Under the pieces are notes generated by a model. The model was not told where the DNA came from, made no database searches, and worked only from the letters and a program-made list of their open reading frames with translations. 64,000 bases of DNA from Phormidium tenue FACHB-1052 (GTDB taxonomy: Bacteria > Cyanobacteriota > Cyanobacteriia > Phormidesmidales > Phormidesmidaceae). The position numbers and the translations under genes are program-made. Below are positions 41,646 through 50,124 of the stretch, in pieces. Within the stretch, counting starts at the first letter, position 1; every line of letters starts with the position of its first letter. Location of the stretch: the NCBI RefSeq assembly GCF_014696675.1, contig NZ_JACJQN010000010.1, forward strand, positions 62,001 through 126,000, read 5' to 3'.

Positions 41646-42824
41646 CTATCGCTCGTAGCCCCAAAAGGCCATCAGCTCGCGGGCGCGGGTCGCCCCTTCA
41701 GTATTGCCCTGGCGGCTGTATAAAATTGCCGCCAACTCTATGTTTGAGAGCGCCTGGGCTTCTAGTCCCTGCCCATGGAGCGCCAAGCCCAGGTTATAGA
41801 AAGCGGCGGGGTCTTCTGGCAGGGCATCAACCACCTTGCGGTAGGAGAGCACGGCTTGCAGATATTGCTCTCGTTCGAGCAGTAGCTCGCCCAGCAGGGC
41901 ATGGGCGGCCACTAGCTCCGGGTCGAGGCGCACCGCCCGCAGCAGGTAGTCAAAGGCGGCCTCGCGATCGCCCTGTTGGTAGAGCACATAGCCCATCTGG
42001 TGCTGGGCATTGGCGTTTTGAGGCTCTACCCGCAGCGCTTCGCGCAGGTTTTTGGTTGCCTCGGGGTAGTTTTCTTGCAGCAGGTAGATGTTGGCCACAC
42101 TGACGTGGAGATCGCCATCGTTGGGGTTAGAGCGCAACCCCTGGTTTAGGTAGGTGAGGGCCTGGTCGTAGTCCTCTTGCTGAATGTAGAGGGACCCCAG
42201 CGCCGCATACACCTGGGCGTTGCCGGGAGCAATGCGGGCCAGGTTTTGGTAGGTAGACAGCGCTCCATCAAAGTCGCTGCGCTCGATCTGAATACCGCCA
42301 ATCCCCAGGTGAGCGTTGACCTCACGGGGGTTGCTGCTGAGAATTCCCTGGTATGTCTCTAGCGCCTCGTCAAGCTGGCCATTTTTGTACTGGCTGTGGG
42401 CTAGACCGTAGCGAAAAGCCAAGTTGTTGCCATCGAGGGCGATCGCGCTTTGGTAGGCCGCGATCGCCTCGCCGTAGTTCTCTTGCTGCACGTAGAGGTA
42501 GCCAATGCCTGAAAACAGCCGGGGGTTGCGGCTGTCAATAGCCGCCGCCTGCTGATAGGCAGCGATCGCCCCAGCGTAGTCACGGGCCGTGACCTTGGCC
42601 TGACCCTGGCGCAGCAGCTCATCGACCTGCTCTTGCTGGGCGGTGCTGAGGCCATTGCTGCTGGCTTGCGCCAGCCACAGGGGCGGCACCGGGTCGGGAG
42701 CCTGGCCAAACTCGTTCAAAGCCTGGGCAGGCGGCGCTGGAGCAGCAGCCTGAGCCTGGGGAATGACCGCCCCACCGCCCATGATCCCGCACAAAATAGC
42801 GATCGCCACGTGACTGCGTTTCAC
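41646..42824 (-). CDS. Secreted TPR-repeat protein
   Basis: This 392-residue protein has a signal peptide (ending about PQAQA, residue 26) and roughly eight tetratricopeptide repeats at about residues 70-370, with typical lines such as AIAAYQQAAAIDSRNPRLFS and YGEAIAAYQSAIALDGNN. TPR proteins scaffold protein complexes; being exported, this one probably acts in the periplasm or at a membrane. The repeats give no more specific role. The tail RARELMAFWGYER is after the last repeat. Confidence 0.85.
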   Translation of the reverse strand: MKRSHVAIAILCGIMGGGAVIPQAQAAAPAPPAQALNEFGQAPDPVPPLWLAQASSNGLSTAQQEQVDELLRQGQAKVTARDYAGAIAAYQQAAAIDSRNPRLFSGIGYLYVQQENYGEAIAAYQSAIALDGNNLAFRYGLAHSQYKNGQLDEALETYQGILSSNPREVNAHLGIGGIQIERSDFDGALSTYQNLARIAPGNAQVYAALGSLYIQQEDYDQALTYLNQGLRSNPNDGDLHVSVANIYLLQENYPEATKNLREALRVEPQNANAQHQMGYVLYQQGDREAAFDYLLRAVRLDPELVAAHALLGELLLEREQYLQAVLSYRKVVDALPEDPAAFYNLGLALHGQGLEAQALSNIELAAILYSRQGNTEGATRARELMAFWGYER

Positions 42825-43041
42825 AGGAAACTCTCCTTACTGGTAAGCCAAATCGTTAAGGGTGCACTCCATATATTACAACTTGCCAACCGCTGTAAAG
42901 AATGGTCACCGTCGCACCGCCAGCCTCGGGTGATCCCGTAGCATTTAAGTATCAGGGTACACCAAGAAACCAAGCCCTGACCCGCTACAAGCATCGCTAC
43001 AATCGCCTACATCAATATCCTTAAGCCGCGAGGTGCCAGTC

Positions 43042-43209
43042 ATGAAAGGTCTGAATCTCTCAGTATTTGGCTACTTTTTTGATGGGTTAATGCAATATTT
43101 TGCCGAGCCCGTCAGCAGAATCTTTGGCCCCGACGATGACAACTATCCCAAAACCGGGGTACAGCCCTTTGATGGCGACACCTACGCCCAAACGGTCGAA
43201 ACCCTCTAG
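43042..43209 (+). CDS. Small conserved-looking protein, 55 residues
   Basis: An ATG after CGAGGTGCCAGTC opens a 55-codon frame: MKGLNLSVFGYFFDGLMQYF, then AEPVSRIFGPDDDNYPKTGV and QPFDGDTY. The amphipathic N-terminal half and the D-x-YP-x-TGVQPF block look like a real, structured small protein. I believe similar short proteins occur in cyanobacteria but cannot name the family. A hairpin follows at 43244. Confidence 0.55.
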   Translation: MKGLNLSVFGYFFDGLMQYFAEPVSRIFGPDDDNYPKTGVQPFDGDTYAQTVETL

Positions 43210-43243
43210 AAAAACATGGTGTTTGACAACTCATTCTCTACCC

Positions 43244-43277
43244 AAATCCCGCTTGCTAAGGCAGTTAAGCGGGATTT
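43244..43277. terminator. Possible bidirectional terminator hairpin
   Basis: AAATCCCGCTT and AAGCGGGATTT form an 11-bp stem with a 12-base loop between the small plus-strand gene and the convergent PIN gene. No long T-run follows, so confidence is moderate. Confidence 0.45.
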
Positions 43278-43303
43278 AGCGTTTCTAAAGTAAGTCAATC
43301 CAT

Positions 43304-43681
43304 TTAAGCCTTGGCTAGATACCGAACATTACGCAAACCCTCAAAGTCATTATCCTGAGTCCACACTATGGCTTCAAACTTGTAGGCTGTTGCAAGAATG
43401 ATGCTGTCTGCCATAGGCAGCTTGCTTTCAATAGAAATCTTGGCAGCATCGAGAGCCAATTCACTATCTAAATCAATAACCTGCCCTTGCAACATGACCC
43501 CAATGGCTTGAATGGCTTCGTCTTCGCTACGTCGAAGCAAAATGTGCTTGAAGACCTCGTAAAGGCTAATGGCAGGCACAATCAAGCTGCTGGTATCCTC
43601 AATTGCAGGTGCAAAGAAGCCTGCACTGGGCTCATCGGCAAAATAGGCAAGCCAACCAGACGAGTCAACCACACTTCTCAT
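43304..43681 (-). CDS. PIN-domain toxin (VapC-like)
   Basis: This 125-residue PIN-domain RNase has the conserved acidic residues: MRSVVDSSGWLAYF (first Asp), LYEVFKH (Glu), MADSIILATA (Asp) and WTQDNDF (Asp pair). VapC-type toxins cleave RNA and are held by the antitoxin encoded just upstream. It overlaps the antitoxin gene by 4 bp. All catalytic positions look intact. Confidence 0.9.
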   Translation of the reverse strand: MRSVVDSSGWLAYFADEPSAGFFAPAIEDTSSLIVPAISLYEVFKHILLRRSEDEAIQAIGVMLQGQVIDLDSELALDAAKISIESKLPMADSIILATAYKFEAIVWTQDNDFEGLRNVRYLAKA

Positions 43682-43905
43682 AGTCGGTCAGCGTCTCTAA
43701 CCAGGTCTGTATCCATGCCTTTAAGAAACCCCCTGAGCGTTTGCACTGGGCGAATGGGGATTAGTTCTATACGGTCTTGATACCGCACGACTTGAAAGCG
43801 CTGCCCCTCAGACAGCCCCAATGACTTACCTACTGCACTCGGAATAGTGAGCTGTAGATCAGCCGATACAGTGACAGCAACGCCAGCAAAAGGGTCTTGA
43901 CTCAT
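43678..43905 (-). CDS. AbrB/SpoVT-type antitoxin (VapB-like)
   Basis: This 75-residue protein has an AbrB-type swapped-hairpin DNA-binding domain (VTVSADLQLTIPSAVGKSLG, then EGQRFQVVRYQDRIELIPI) and a C-terminal tail that would wrap the PIN toxin. It overlaps the toxin start by 4 bp (ATGA), the usual coupling in these pairs. Confidence 0.88.
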   Translation of the reverse strand: MSQDPFAGVAVTVSADLQLTIPSAVGKSLGLSEGQRFQVVRYQDRIELIPIRPVQTLRGFLKGMDTDLVRDADRL

Positions 43906-44259
43906 AGCCCCTATTCTAAATCTTCAATCCACTCATCAACTCATCAACTCCCCTCCACCAGCGCTTAAAACCGCTTGTTGGTGCGAATGGGAGGTAACGG
44001 GGTTTAGGCAGAGCCTCAGGCCACCTAACCCACCCTACGAATAATCAAGGCCACCCCCTACCCATCTACCCCTCACCCATCCACCCCCTTCGCCCCTTAA
44101 CCAACTCTTACCGAATAAAACTTCACAGCCTTGCCAGAGTATTGAATGATGGAGGTAGTGGATTTTTGCTATCCAAATTTGAGCGGTGGACTTGCTCACT
44201 ATAAAAAACCTCGCTTTGCTCCACGCTTCCCTCTCACCAGCCTATAGGACGAAACACTT
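43906..44259. other. 354-bp gap with repeat tracts and promoter of transketolase-like gene
   Basis: The gap contains short tracts related to the 8-bp repeat (about 43926-43950 and 44055-44095). A TATAAA at about 44201-44206 could be a -10 element for the gene starting at 44260. No gene is seen. Confidence 0.5.
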
Positions 44260-46161
44260 ATGACGAGCTTTCCCATTGACCTGGGCGCATACCAGCGAAT
44301 TTCCCTCGATGCGTCTAACCCCACCCTCACCGACGAGCAGCGCAGCGCCCTCAAGGCCAACATTCAGCTGTGTCGGGATGCGATCGTGTTTTTCACCGCG
44401 ACTGGCGCAGCGCGGGGTGTGGGTGGTCACACCGGCGGCCCCTACGACACCGTGCCCGAGGTGATGATTCTCGACGCGCTGTTTCGCGGCGCAGGCGACA
44501 AGTACGTGCCGATTTTCTTTGACGAAGCGGGCCACCGGGTGGCGACCCAGTACCTAATGTCGGTGCTCAACGGCGACATGCCCGCCGAGCAGCTGATGCA
44601 GTACCGTGCCGCCAACGAAAAGCTGCCCGGTCACCCGGAGCTGGGGCTGACCCCCGGTGTCAAGTTTAGCTCGGGGCGATTGGGCCACATGTGGCCCTAC
44701 GTCAACGGTGTGGCCCTGGCCAACCCCGGCAAAGTTGCCTTCTGCCTGGGCTCTGACGGGGCCCAGCAGGAGGGCGACGACGCTGAGGCGGCCCGCTTTG
44801 CGGTGGCCCACCACGTCAACGTCAAGCTGCTGATTGACGACAACGACGTCACCATTGCTGGCCACCCCTCCCAGTACATGGGCGGCTACAGTGTCAGAAA
44901 AACTCTGGAGGGCCACGGCCTGACGGTGCTCGAAGGCGACGGCGAAGACCTCGACGGCCTCTATGCCAATATCTGCAAGGCCATCAACACCCCCGGCCCG
45001 GTGGCGGTGGTCAACAAGCGAGCGATGGCGGTGGGCATTGAGGGCATTGAGGGCAGCACCCACGGCCACGATGTGATCTCGGTAAAGGCGGCGATCGCCT
45101 ACCTGACCGCCAAGGGCCACACCGCTGCGGTCGAGATTCTCGAAGGCATCGAGACCCCCAAGAACACCTACGAATTCCAGGGTTCGTCTAAGAATGTGGG
45201 CGCGAACCGCAACGTGTTTGGCGACGCCATGGTCGAAGTGCTGGGCGAGCTGGATGAAATGGCCCGCAAAGAGAGCGTGCTGGTGGTCGATAGCGACCTG
45301 GAGGGTTCCTGCGGCCTGGCCCAAATTCGCAAGGCCTACCCTGAGATCTTCATCAGCGGCGGCATTATGGAGCGGGGCAACCTGTCGGCAGCGGCGGGCT
45401 TTGGCATGGCCGAGGGCAAGCAGGGGGTATTCGCTACCTTCGCCGCCTTTTTGGAGATGTGCATTTCTGAAATCACCATGGCGCGGTTGAACTACTCCAA
45501 CCTGCTATGCCACTTCTCCCACTCGGGCATCGACGATATGGCCGACAACACCTGCCACTTCGGCCTCAACAACTTCTTTGCCGACAACGGCCTCAACGAC
45601 GGCTACGACACCAAGCTCTACTTCCCCGCCGACCCCAACCAGATGAAGGCCTGCGTCAAGAAGGTGTTTCACGACCCCGGTCTGCGCTTCATCTTCTCAA
45701 CCCGCTCGAAGGTGCCGATGATTCTGGATGCTGACGGCAACGAGATGTTTGGCGGCGACTACACCTTTACCCCCGGTAAAGATGAGGTGATTCGGGAAGG
45801 TACGGCGGGCTATATCGTCACCTTTGGCGATTCGGTCTACCGCGCCCTCGATGCGGTAGAGCGGCTAAAGCAGGAAGGCATCGACGTGGGCCTGATCAAC
45901 AAGTCCACCCTCAACGTGGTGGATGAGGAAACCATGGCCAAGGTGGGCAAAGCGCCCTTTGTGCTGGTGACCGAGGCCTTTAACCGCAAGACTGGCCTGG
46001 GCAGCCGCTTTGGTACCTGGCTGCTGGAGCGGGGCTATACACCCAAGTTTGCCCACATCGGCACCCACCACGAAGGCAGCGGCGGCCTGTGGGAGCAGTT
46101 CATTCACCAGGGCATTGATCCCGATGGCATTATGGCTAAAGTGAAAGAACTGGTGGGCTAG
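44260..46161 (+). CDS. Transketolase-like thiamine-diphosphate enzyme
   Basis: This 633-residue protein has the transketolase layout: N-terminal ThDP-binding region with GGHTGGPYDTVPEV and FCLGSDGAQQEGDDAEAARF (GDG-type motif) leading to LLIDDNDVTI, then a pyrimidine domain (GGIMERGNLSAAAGFGMAEG) and a C-terminal domain (LVTEAFNRKTGLGSRFG). It transfers or activates ketol units on ThDP. It is shorter than the usual Calvin-cycle enzyme, about 665 residues, and the motifs deviate, so it may be a paralogue with another substrate. A strong terminator follows. Confidence 0.82.
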   Translation: MTSFPIDLGAYQRISLDASNPTLTDEQRSALKANIQLCRDAIVFFTATGAARGVGGHTGGPYDTVPEVMILDALFRGAGDKYVPIFFDEAGHRVATQYLMSVLNGDMPAEQLMQYRAANEKLPGHPELGLTPGVKFSSGRLGHMWPYVNGVALANPGKVAFCLGSDGAQQEGDDAEAARFAVAHHVNVKLLIDDNDVTIAGHPSQYMGGYSVRKTLEGHGLTVLEGDGEDLDGLYANICKAINTPGPVAVVNKRAMAVGIEGIEGSTHGHDVISVKAAIAYLTAKGHTAAVEILEGIETPKNTYEFQGSSKNVGANRNVFGDAMVEVLGELDEMARKESVLVVDSDLEGSCGLAQIRKAYPEIFISGGIMERGNLSAAAGFGMAEGKQGVFATFAAFLEMCISEITMARLNYSNLLCHFSHSGIDDMADNTCHFGLNNFFADNGLNDGYDTKLYFPADPNQMKACVKKVFHDPGLRFIFSTRSKVPMILDADGNEMFGGDYTFTPGKDEVIREGTAGYIVTFGDSVYRALDAVERLKQEGIDVGLINKSTLNVVDEETMAKVGKAPFVLVTEAFNRKTGLGSRFGTWLLERGYTPKFAHIGTHHEGSGGLWEQFIHQGIDPDGIMAKVKELVG

Positions 46162-46178
46162 ATTCCCCTTGACGCTCT

Positions 46179-46217
46179 AAGATCCCAGGATTCTTAAAGA
46201 ATCCTGGGATCTTTTAT
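46179..46217 (+). terminator. Rho-independent terminator
   Basis: AAGATCCCAGGATTCTT pairs perfectly with AAGAATCCTGGGATCTT (17-bp stem) followed by TTTATT, 18 bp after the stop of the transketolase-like gene. Confidence 0.92.
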
Positions 46218-46234
46218 TATCGGAGATTCCCTAG

Positions 46235-46792
46235 ATGGCGAAGACAGAACTCGAGAAGATGCTGGCCAACGAGCTGTACCTGGGATTCGATCCGGAGCTG
46301 GTGGCGCGGCGGCGGCAGACTCAGGAGAAGCTGTACGAGTTCAACCATGCTCGGCCTGGGGAGCTTGAGGTGCGGCAAGAGGTGGTGCGATCGCTCTTCC
46401 ACACCATCGGCCCCAATTTTGAGATTACCCCGCCTTTTTTCTGCGACTACGGTGGCCACATTCGCGCTGGCAAAAACCTCTACCTCAACACCAACTGCAC
46501 CATCCTCGACTGCAACTGGGTCACCCTGGGGGACGATGTACTGATGGCTCCCAATGTGCAGATCTACACGGCTTACCACCCCGTTGACCCAGCGGTGCGG
46601 CTGAGTGGGTTAGAGATGGCAGCTCCGATTACGATTGGCAGCAATGTGTGGCTGGGCGGTGGCGTAATTGTTTGCCCAGGGGTAACGATTGGCGACAATA
46701 CAACGGTTGGCGCAGGCAGTGTAGTGACTAAATCTATTCCCGCGAATGTCGTTGCGGTAGGCAACCCTTGCCGAATTTTACGCGAGGTTTAG
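46235..46792 (+). CDS. maa: Maltose/galactoside O-acetyltransferase family protein
   Basis: This 185-residue enzyme has the N-terminal Mac domain (KMLANELYLGFDPEL) and a left-handed beta-helix with hexapeptide repeats (VTIGDNTTVGAGSVVTKSIP). The catalytic His region NVQIYTAYHPVD is present. Members acetylate sugars using acetyl-CoA. CGGAG lies 10 bases before the ATG. It follows the terminator of the transketolase-like gene, so it needs its own promoter. Confidence 0.9.
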   Translation: MAKTELEKMLANELYLGFDPELVARRRQTQEKLYEFNHARPGELEVRQEVVRSLFHTIGPNFEITPPFFCDYGGHIRAGKNLYLNTNCTILDCNWVTLGDDVLMAPNVQIYTAYHPVDPAVRLSGLEMAAPITIGSNVWLGGGVIVCPGVTIGDNTTVGAGSVVTKSIPANVVAVGNPCRILREV

Positions 46793-46892
46793 GACTTGCG
46801 TAAATACATCATTGTTGATTGAATGATTGCGGTTGATTGCAATAAATTGCCTGACTTTTTCTGATATTTATCTTCTTGAAACTTCAGCTATC

Positions 46893-46920
46893 TTACTTAA
46901 CCTATGACGCTCTCTATAAT
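46893..46920 (+). promoter_or_regulatory. Candidate sigma-70 promoter
   Basis: A perfect TATAAT at 46915-46920 is preceded by a weak -35 (TTACTT, 46893-46898) at a 16-bp spacing, 46 bp upstream of the EAL/GAF/GGDEF gene. Confidence 0.45.
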
Positions 46921-46965
46921 GGAATGGGAATACTAAAGACCACTGATTGATTGCGGGTTTGAGTT

Positions 46966-49185
46966 ATGGGATTTTCTGCCTCTAAGACTTGCGCTTGTCA
47001 CAGTATTGGTCGATGTCAGGCTGGAGAGGCAGGTCGGCTTTTTCTGTGGTTTCCGGTTCCCCATACGTTAACAAAAGTTATTCCTTTTCTAAACCAAGAG
47101 TCGCTCGAATTTGAGCTGATGCAAGAGCGGCCTGGTTTAAGCATCGCCTGCAAATCTGGCCAAGCCCATAGGGTTGCCCAAAGTTTGGCTCAGCTAGTAG
47201 CACCAAGAGAACTTAAAGAAACCCAAGTTCTATTTGTTCGCGGTGCAGTACAGCCACAGCTGCAAGATTTTAGCGATATTTCTTCCTTACAGCGTTTTAT
47301 CAAGATCAGTCAATCCGATTGGCTGGTGGATATGTTGACTAGCGATCGCGTCACCAGTCATTTTCAACCGATTGTTTCAATCGACGACACGGCTCAAATC
47401 TATGGATATGAATGCCTTTTTCGCGGCCTAGACGAGCACGGCGACTTAGTTATGCCAAGTTCCATTTTTGAGCTGGCAACCGAAGCCGGTCTGTTGCCCC
47501 AGCTAGATCGGGTGGCTCGCCTGAGTGCGATTAATCAAGCTAGCCAGCACAACTTGACGGGACGTATTTTCATCAACTTTTCTCCCACAGCGCTGTATGA
47601 CCCGGTGTCTTGCCTGCGGAGCACAGTAGACGCCATCGATCGAGCGGGCATTCGCCACGACCAGGTTGTGTTTGAAGTTGTTGAGTCAGACAACCCTCAA
47701 GATCTAGACCACCTTAAAACCGTATTAAAATATTACCGAGAAGCTGGTTTTGCTGTTGCCCTAGACGATTTAGGATCTGGATATTCTGGTTTGAACCTGC
47801 TGCATCAGCTACGTCCCGATTTCATCAAACTGGATATGGAGCTAATTCGAAACGTTCACCTTGACGTTTATAAAGCTTCCATTACTGAAAAGCTCTTGGA
47901 AATCGCGCAAAACCTAAATATTAAAACCGTTGCTGAAGGAATTGAATGCGTTGAAGAGTTGAACTGGTTGCAGGAACGGGGTGCTACCTTTGCCCAGGGC
48001 TATTTGATTGCTAAACCGGCTGCCATACCGGCCAAAACGACGCCCGGCTTTAACTCAACGGCAGTGCCGTTCACCCCAGCGCCTGTGCAGTCGGTGGCGC
48101 ACAAAGTACAACATCAAACTGCACCTGAGCGCATTGTTGCAGCCGTGACTCACCATATTCGGCAATCGCTGAAGCTGGACGAGATTCTCCAAACTACAGC
48201 GGATGAAGTTCGACAGCTGTTTGAGGTCGATCGAGTCGTCATTTATCGGTTTGAGCCAGACTGGAGTGGGCTAGTGGCGGTCGAATCTCTGGCCGAAGGG
48301 TGCCCGTCTATTTTGGGTTTCCATGTGATGGATACCTGCTTTCAGACGACCCATGCGGCCTACTATCAACAGGGCAACACCCGAGCGATCGAAGACATTG
48401 AAACGGCGGGGCTGATGTCGTGCCACGTTGAGCTGCTGCAAAGCCTAAATATTCGGGCGAATTTGATTGTGCCGATTCTGCAAAAAGAGCGGCTGTGGGG
48501 GCTTTTAATTGCCCACCAGTGCAACGAGACGCGCCAGTGGCAGCAGTCGGAGGTCAATCTGTTTTATCAGCTCGCGGGGCAGGCGGCGATCGCCATTCAG
48601 CAAGCGGAGCTGTATCACCAGCTGCAAACCGCCAATCAAGAGCTTCAGCGCCTGGCTTCGGTGGATGGGTTGACCCAGTTGGCCAACCGCCGCTGTTTTG
48701 ACGATCGGCTGAAGGCAGAATGGCAGCGGCTGGCCCGAGAGCAGTCTCCCCTATCTTTGATTTTGTGTGATGTGGACTGCTTCAAGCTCTACAACGATAC
48801 CCATGGTCACCTGGCCGGAGACGATGCGCTGCGGCAGGTGGCCAACGCCATTGTGCAAGCCTCTCGGCGTCCGTCTGATTTAGCGGCCCGCTACGGCGGT
48901 GAAGAGTTTGCCATTATTTTGCCAAATACCACCGCTGAGGGGGCGATCGCCATGGTTGAGGCCATTCAGGCCAATTTAGCGGCGTTACAACTGCCCCATC
49001 CCCAATCCCAGACCGGTAACCTGATGACCATGAGCTTTGACGTAGCCACCGTTGTGCCCCAGATCGACCTGTCGTTTGAAACGTTGATCGCCACCGCTGA
49101 CCAAGGTCTTTATCGAGCCAAAGCCCGAGGGAAAAATGGTGCGGTGCAGATCAGCTATGGCGACATTGCGGCGACATCCCCGTGA
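46966..49185 (+). CDS. EAL - cyanobacteriochrome GAF (DXCF type) - GGDEF protein
   Basis: This 739-residue protein combines cyclic-di-GMP hydrolysis and synthesis around a photoreceptor. An N-terminal Cys-containing region (about 1-120) resembles the head of other EAL proteins. The EAL domain (about 120-350) keeps its residues: YECLFRG at 148, FINFSP, LDDLGSGYS, FIKLDM and FAQGYLIAKP. The GAF domain (about 380-560) has a DTCF motif (Cys458) and a Cys-His pair in MSCHVELL (Cys486), 28 residues apart as in DXCF cyanobacteriochromes such as TePixJ and SesA. The GGDEF domain has RYGGEEF near 644 with an RxxD inhibitory site (RPSD) five residues before. Blue/green light control is inferred. Confidence 0.88.
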   Translation: MGFSASKTCACHSIGRCQAGEAGRLFLWFPVPHTLTKVIPFLNQESLEFELMQERPGLSIACKSGQAHRVAQSLAQLVAPRELKETQVLFVRGAVQPQLQDFSDISSLQRFIKISQSDWLVDMLTSDRVTSHFQPIVSIDDTAQIYGYECLFRGLDEHGDLVMPSSIFELATEAGLLPQLDRVARLSAINQASQHNLTGRIFINFSPTALYDPVSCLRSTVDAIDRAGIRHDQVVFEVVESDNPQDLDHLKTVLKYYREAGFAVALDDLGSGYSGLNLLHQLRPDFIKLDMELIRNVHLDVYKASITEKLLEIAQNLNIKTVAEGIECVEELNWLQERGATFAQGYLIAKPAAIPAKTTPGFNSTAVPFTPAPVQSVAHKVQHQTAPERIVAAVTHHIRQSLKLDEILQTTADEVRQLFEVDRVVIYRFEPDWSGLVAVESLAEGCPSILGFHVMDTCFQTTHAAYYQQGNTRAIEDIETAGLMSCHVELLQSLNIRANLIVPILQKERLWGLLIAHQCNETRQWQQSEVNLFYQLAGQAAIAIQQAELYHQLQTANQELQRLASVDGLTQLANRRCFDDRLKAEWQRLAREQSPLSLILCDVDCFKLYNDTHGHLAGDDALRQVANAIVQASRRPSDLAARYGGEEFAIILPNTTAEGAIAMVEAIQANLAALQLPHPQSQTGNLMTMSFDVATVVPQIDLSFETLIATADQGLYRAKARGKNGAVQISYGDIAATSP

Positions 49186-49220
49186 TTTACCGTTGTCATG
49201 GGCGGGCGATCGCGCTTTTG

Positions 49221-49368
49221 GGCGTTGCTGAATTGAGGAATGAATCTGCAAAAGTAACAGTTGCTGCATCGCCCCCCACCCCCCAAGTTTGGGGGGCTTT
49301 GAAGTCGTCTGGTTCCCCCCAGAATTGGGGGGCTAGGGGGGCAAATCATACCGTTGATCAGCAACGCC
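49221..49368 (-). mobile_element. MITE copy 2, 148 bp, with 8-bp target duplication
   Basis: This is the same family as 19396-19545 in the opposite orientation: ends GGCGTTGCTGA and TCAGCAACGCC, with the shared CCCCAGAATTGGGG palindromes. It is flanked by CGCTTTTG at 49213-49220 and 49369-49376. It lies just after the EAL/GAF/GGDEF gene and interrupts no visible gene. Confidence 0.92.
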
Positions 49369-49480
49369 CGCTTTTGCATTCCTCGTTCTAACGCGGTGAC
49401 GAAACCCCAGTGAGCCTGATCTATGGGAACTCCCAAGGCGATCGCGGGTCAAAGAAACGGCACGGCACGGGAAACCGCTG

Positions 49481-50086
49481 ATGAGATCAGTTTTACCTGG
49501 TTCTAGTCGGGAGGTTAGGAGAATCGCCAGATTCCTCTTTGCGGTGGCCACCGCTGGCCTGATCGTGGGAGTTTGGGGGCTTTGGCGCGCAGACAACTGG
49601 GGCCTAACCCCAGCGCGGGCCGCCCAGCAAGATGGGTTTTGTGAAAACGCTCGGATCACCAAAACCCAGCGGCAAACAGCCACCACAGCGATTGTTGTTT
49701 GTCAGGGGTTGCCAGATGCCTTAGACGGCGGGCATGTGGTGGTTTCGCGGTTGCCCTGGGGACTGTGGTGGGCTTCTCCCCAGGGGGCCAACTTTAGCTA
49801 CCGCCCGCCCGACGCCGTTTCAACCGAGTGGGTAGACTACGTTCACTACGGCCCCACCCAAAGTGCCCACACGTCGCTAATTTTGCTGGGCCGCAGCCGT
49901 TCTGCGGACGTGGCCGCTGTAGAAGCCCGCTTGAGCGATGGTAGAACGCTCAACAATGAGGTCACTGACGGCTTATTTGTCTTGGATGCACCCATTCGAT
50001 CGGTCGGCGTCAAGGTCGATGAGCTTAGACTCCTCGACCACGATCACCAGGTGATGCAGCACCTGGTGGTAAAGCCGGGCTACTGA
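49481..50086 (+). CDS. Hypothetical secreted or membrane-anchored protein
   Basis: This 201-residue protein has an N-terminal basic and hydrophobic stretch (RIARFLFAVATAGLIVGVWG, residues about 14-33) that acts as signal or anchor. The rest is a beta-rich soluble domain with two Cys (GFCENARI and VVCQGL). I do not recognise a family. It is convergent with the TIGR02588-like gene. Confidence 0.6.
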   Translation: MRSVLPGSSREVRRIARFLFAVATAGLIVGVWGLWRADNWGLTPARAAQQDGFCENARITKTQRQTATTAIVVCQGLPDALDGGHVVVSRLPWGLWWASPQGANFSYRPPDAVSTEWVDYVHYGPTQSAHTSLILLGRSRSADVAAVEARLSDGRTLNNEVTDGLFVLDAPIRSVGVKVDELRLLDHDHQVMQHLVVKPGY

Positions 50087-50124
50087 GTCGCGATCGCCGT
50101 GGAAAATGCCCCACGTCAGAGTGC

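Noticed and set aside
44554-45324. Long minus-strand frame inside the transketolase-like gene
   Set aside because: The sense strand encodes a complete ThDP enzyme with motifs; the antisense frame is His/Val/Gly-rich and typical of GC-rich antisense shadow.
49221-49368. Palindromic C/G-rich block as a terminator of the EAL/GAF/GGDEF gene
   Set aside because: Inverted ends and target duplication show it is a mobile element; termination could be a side effect only.
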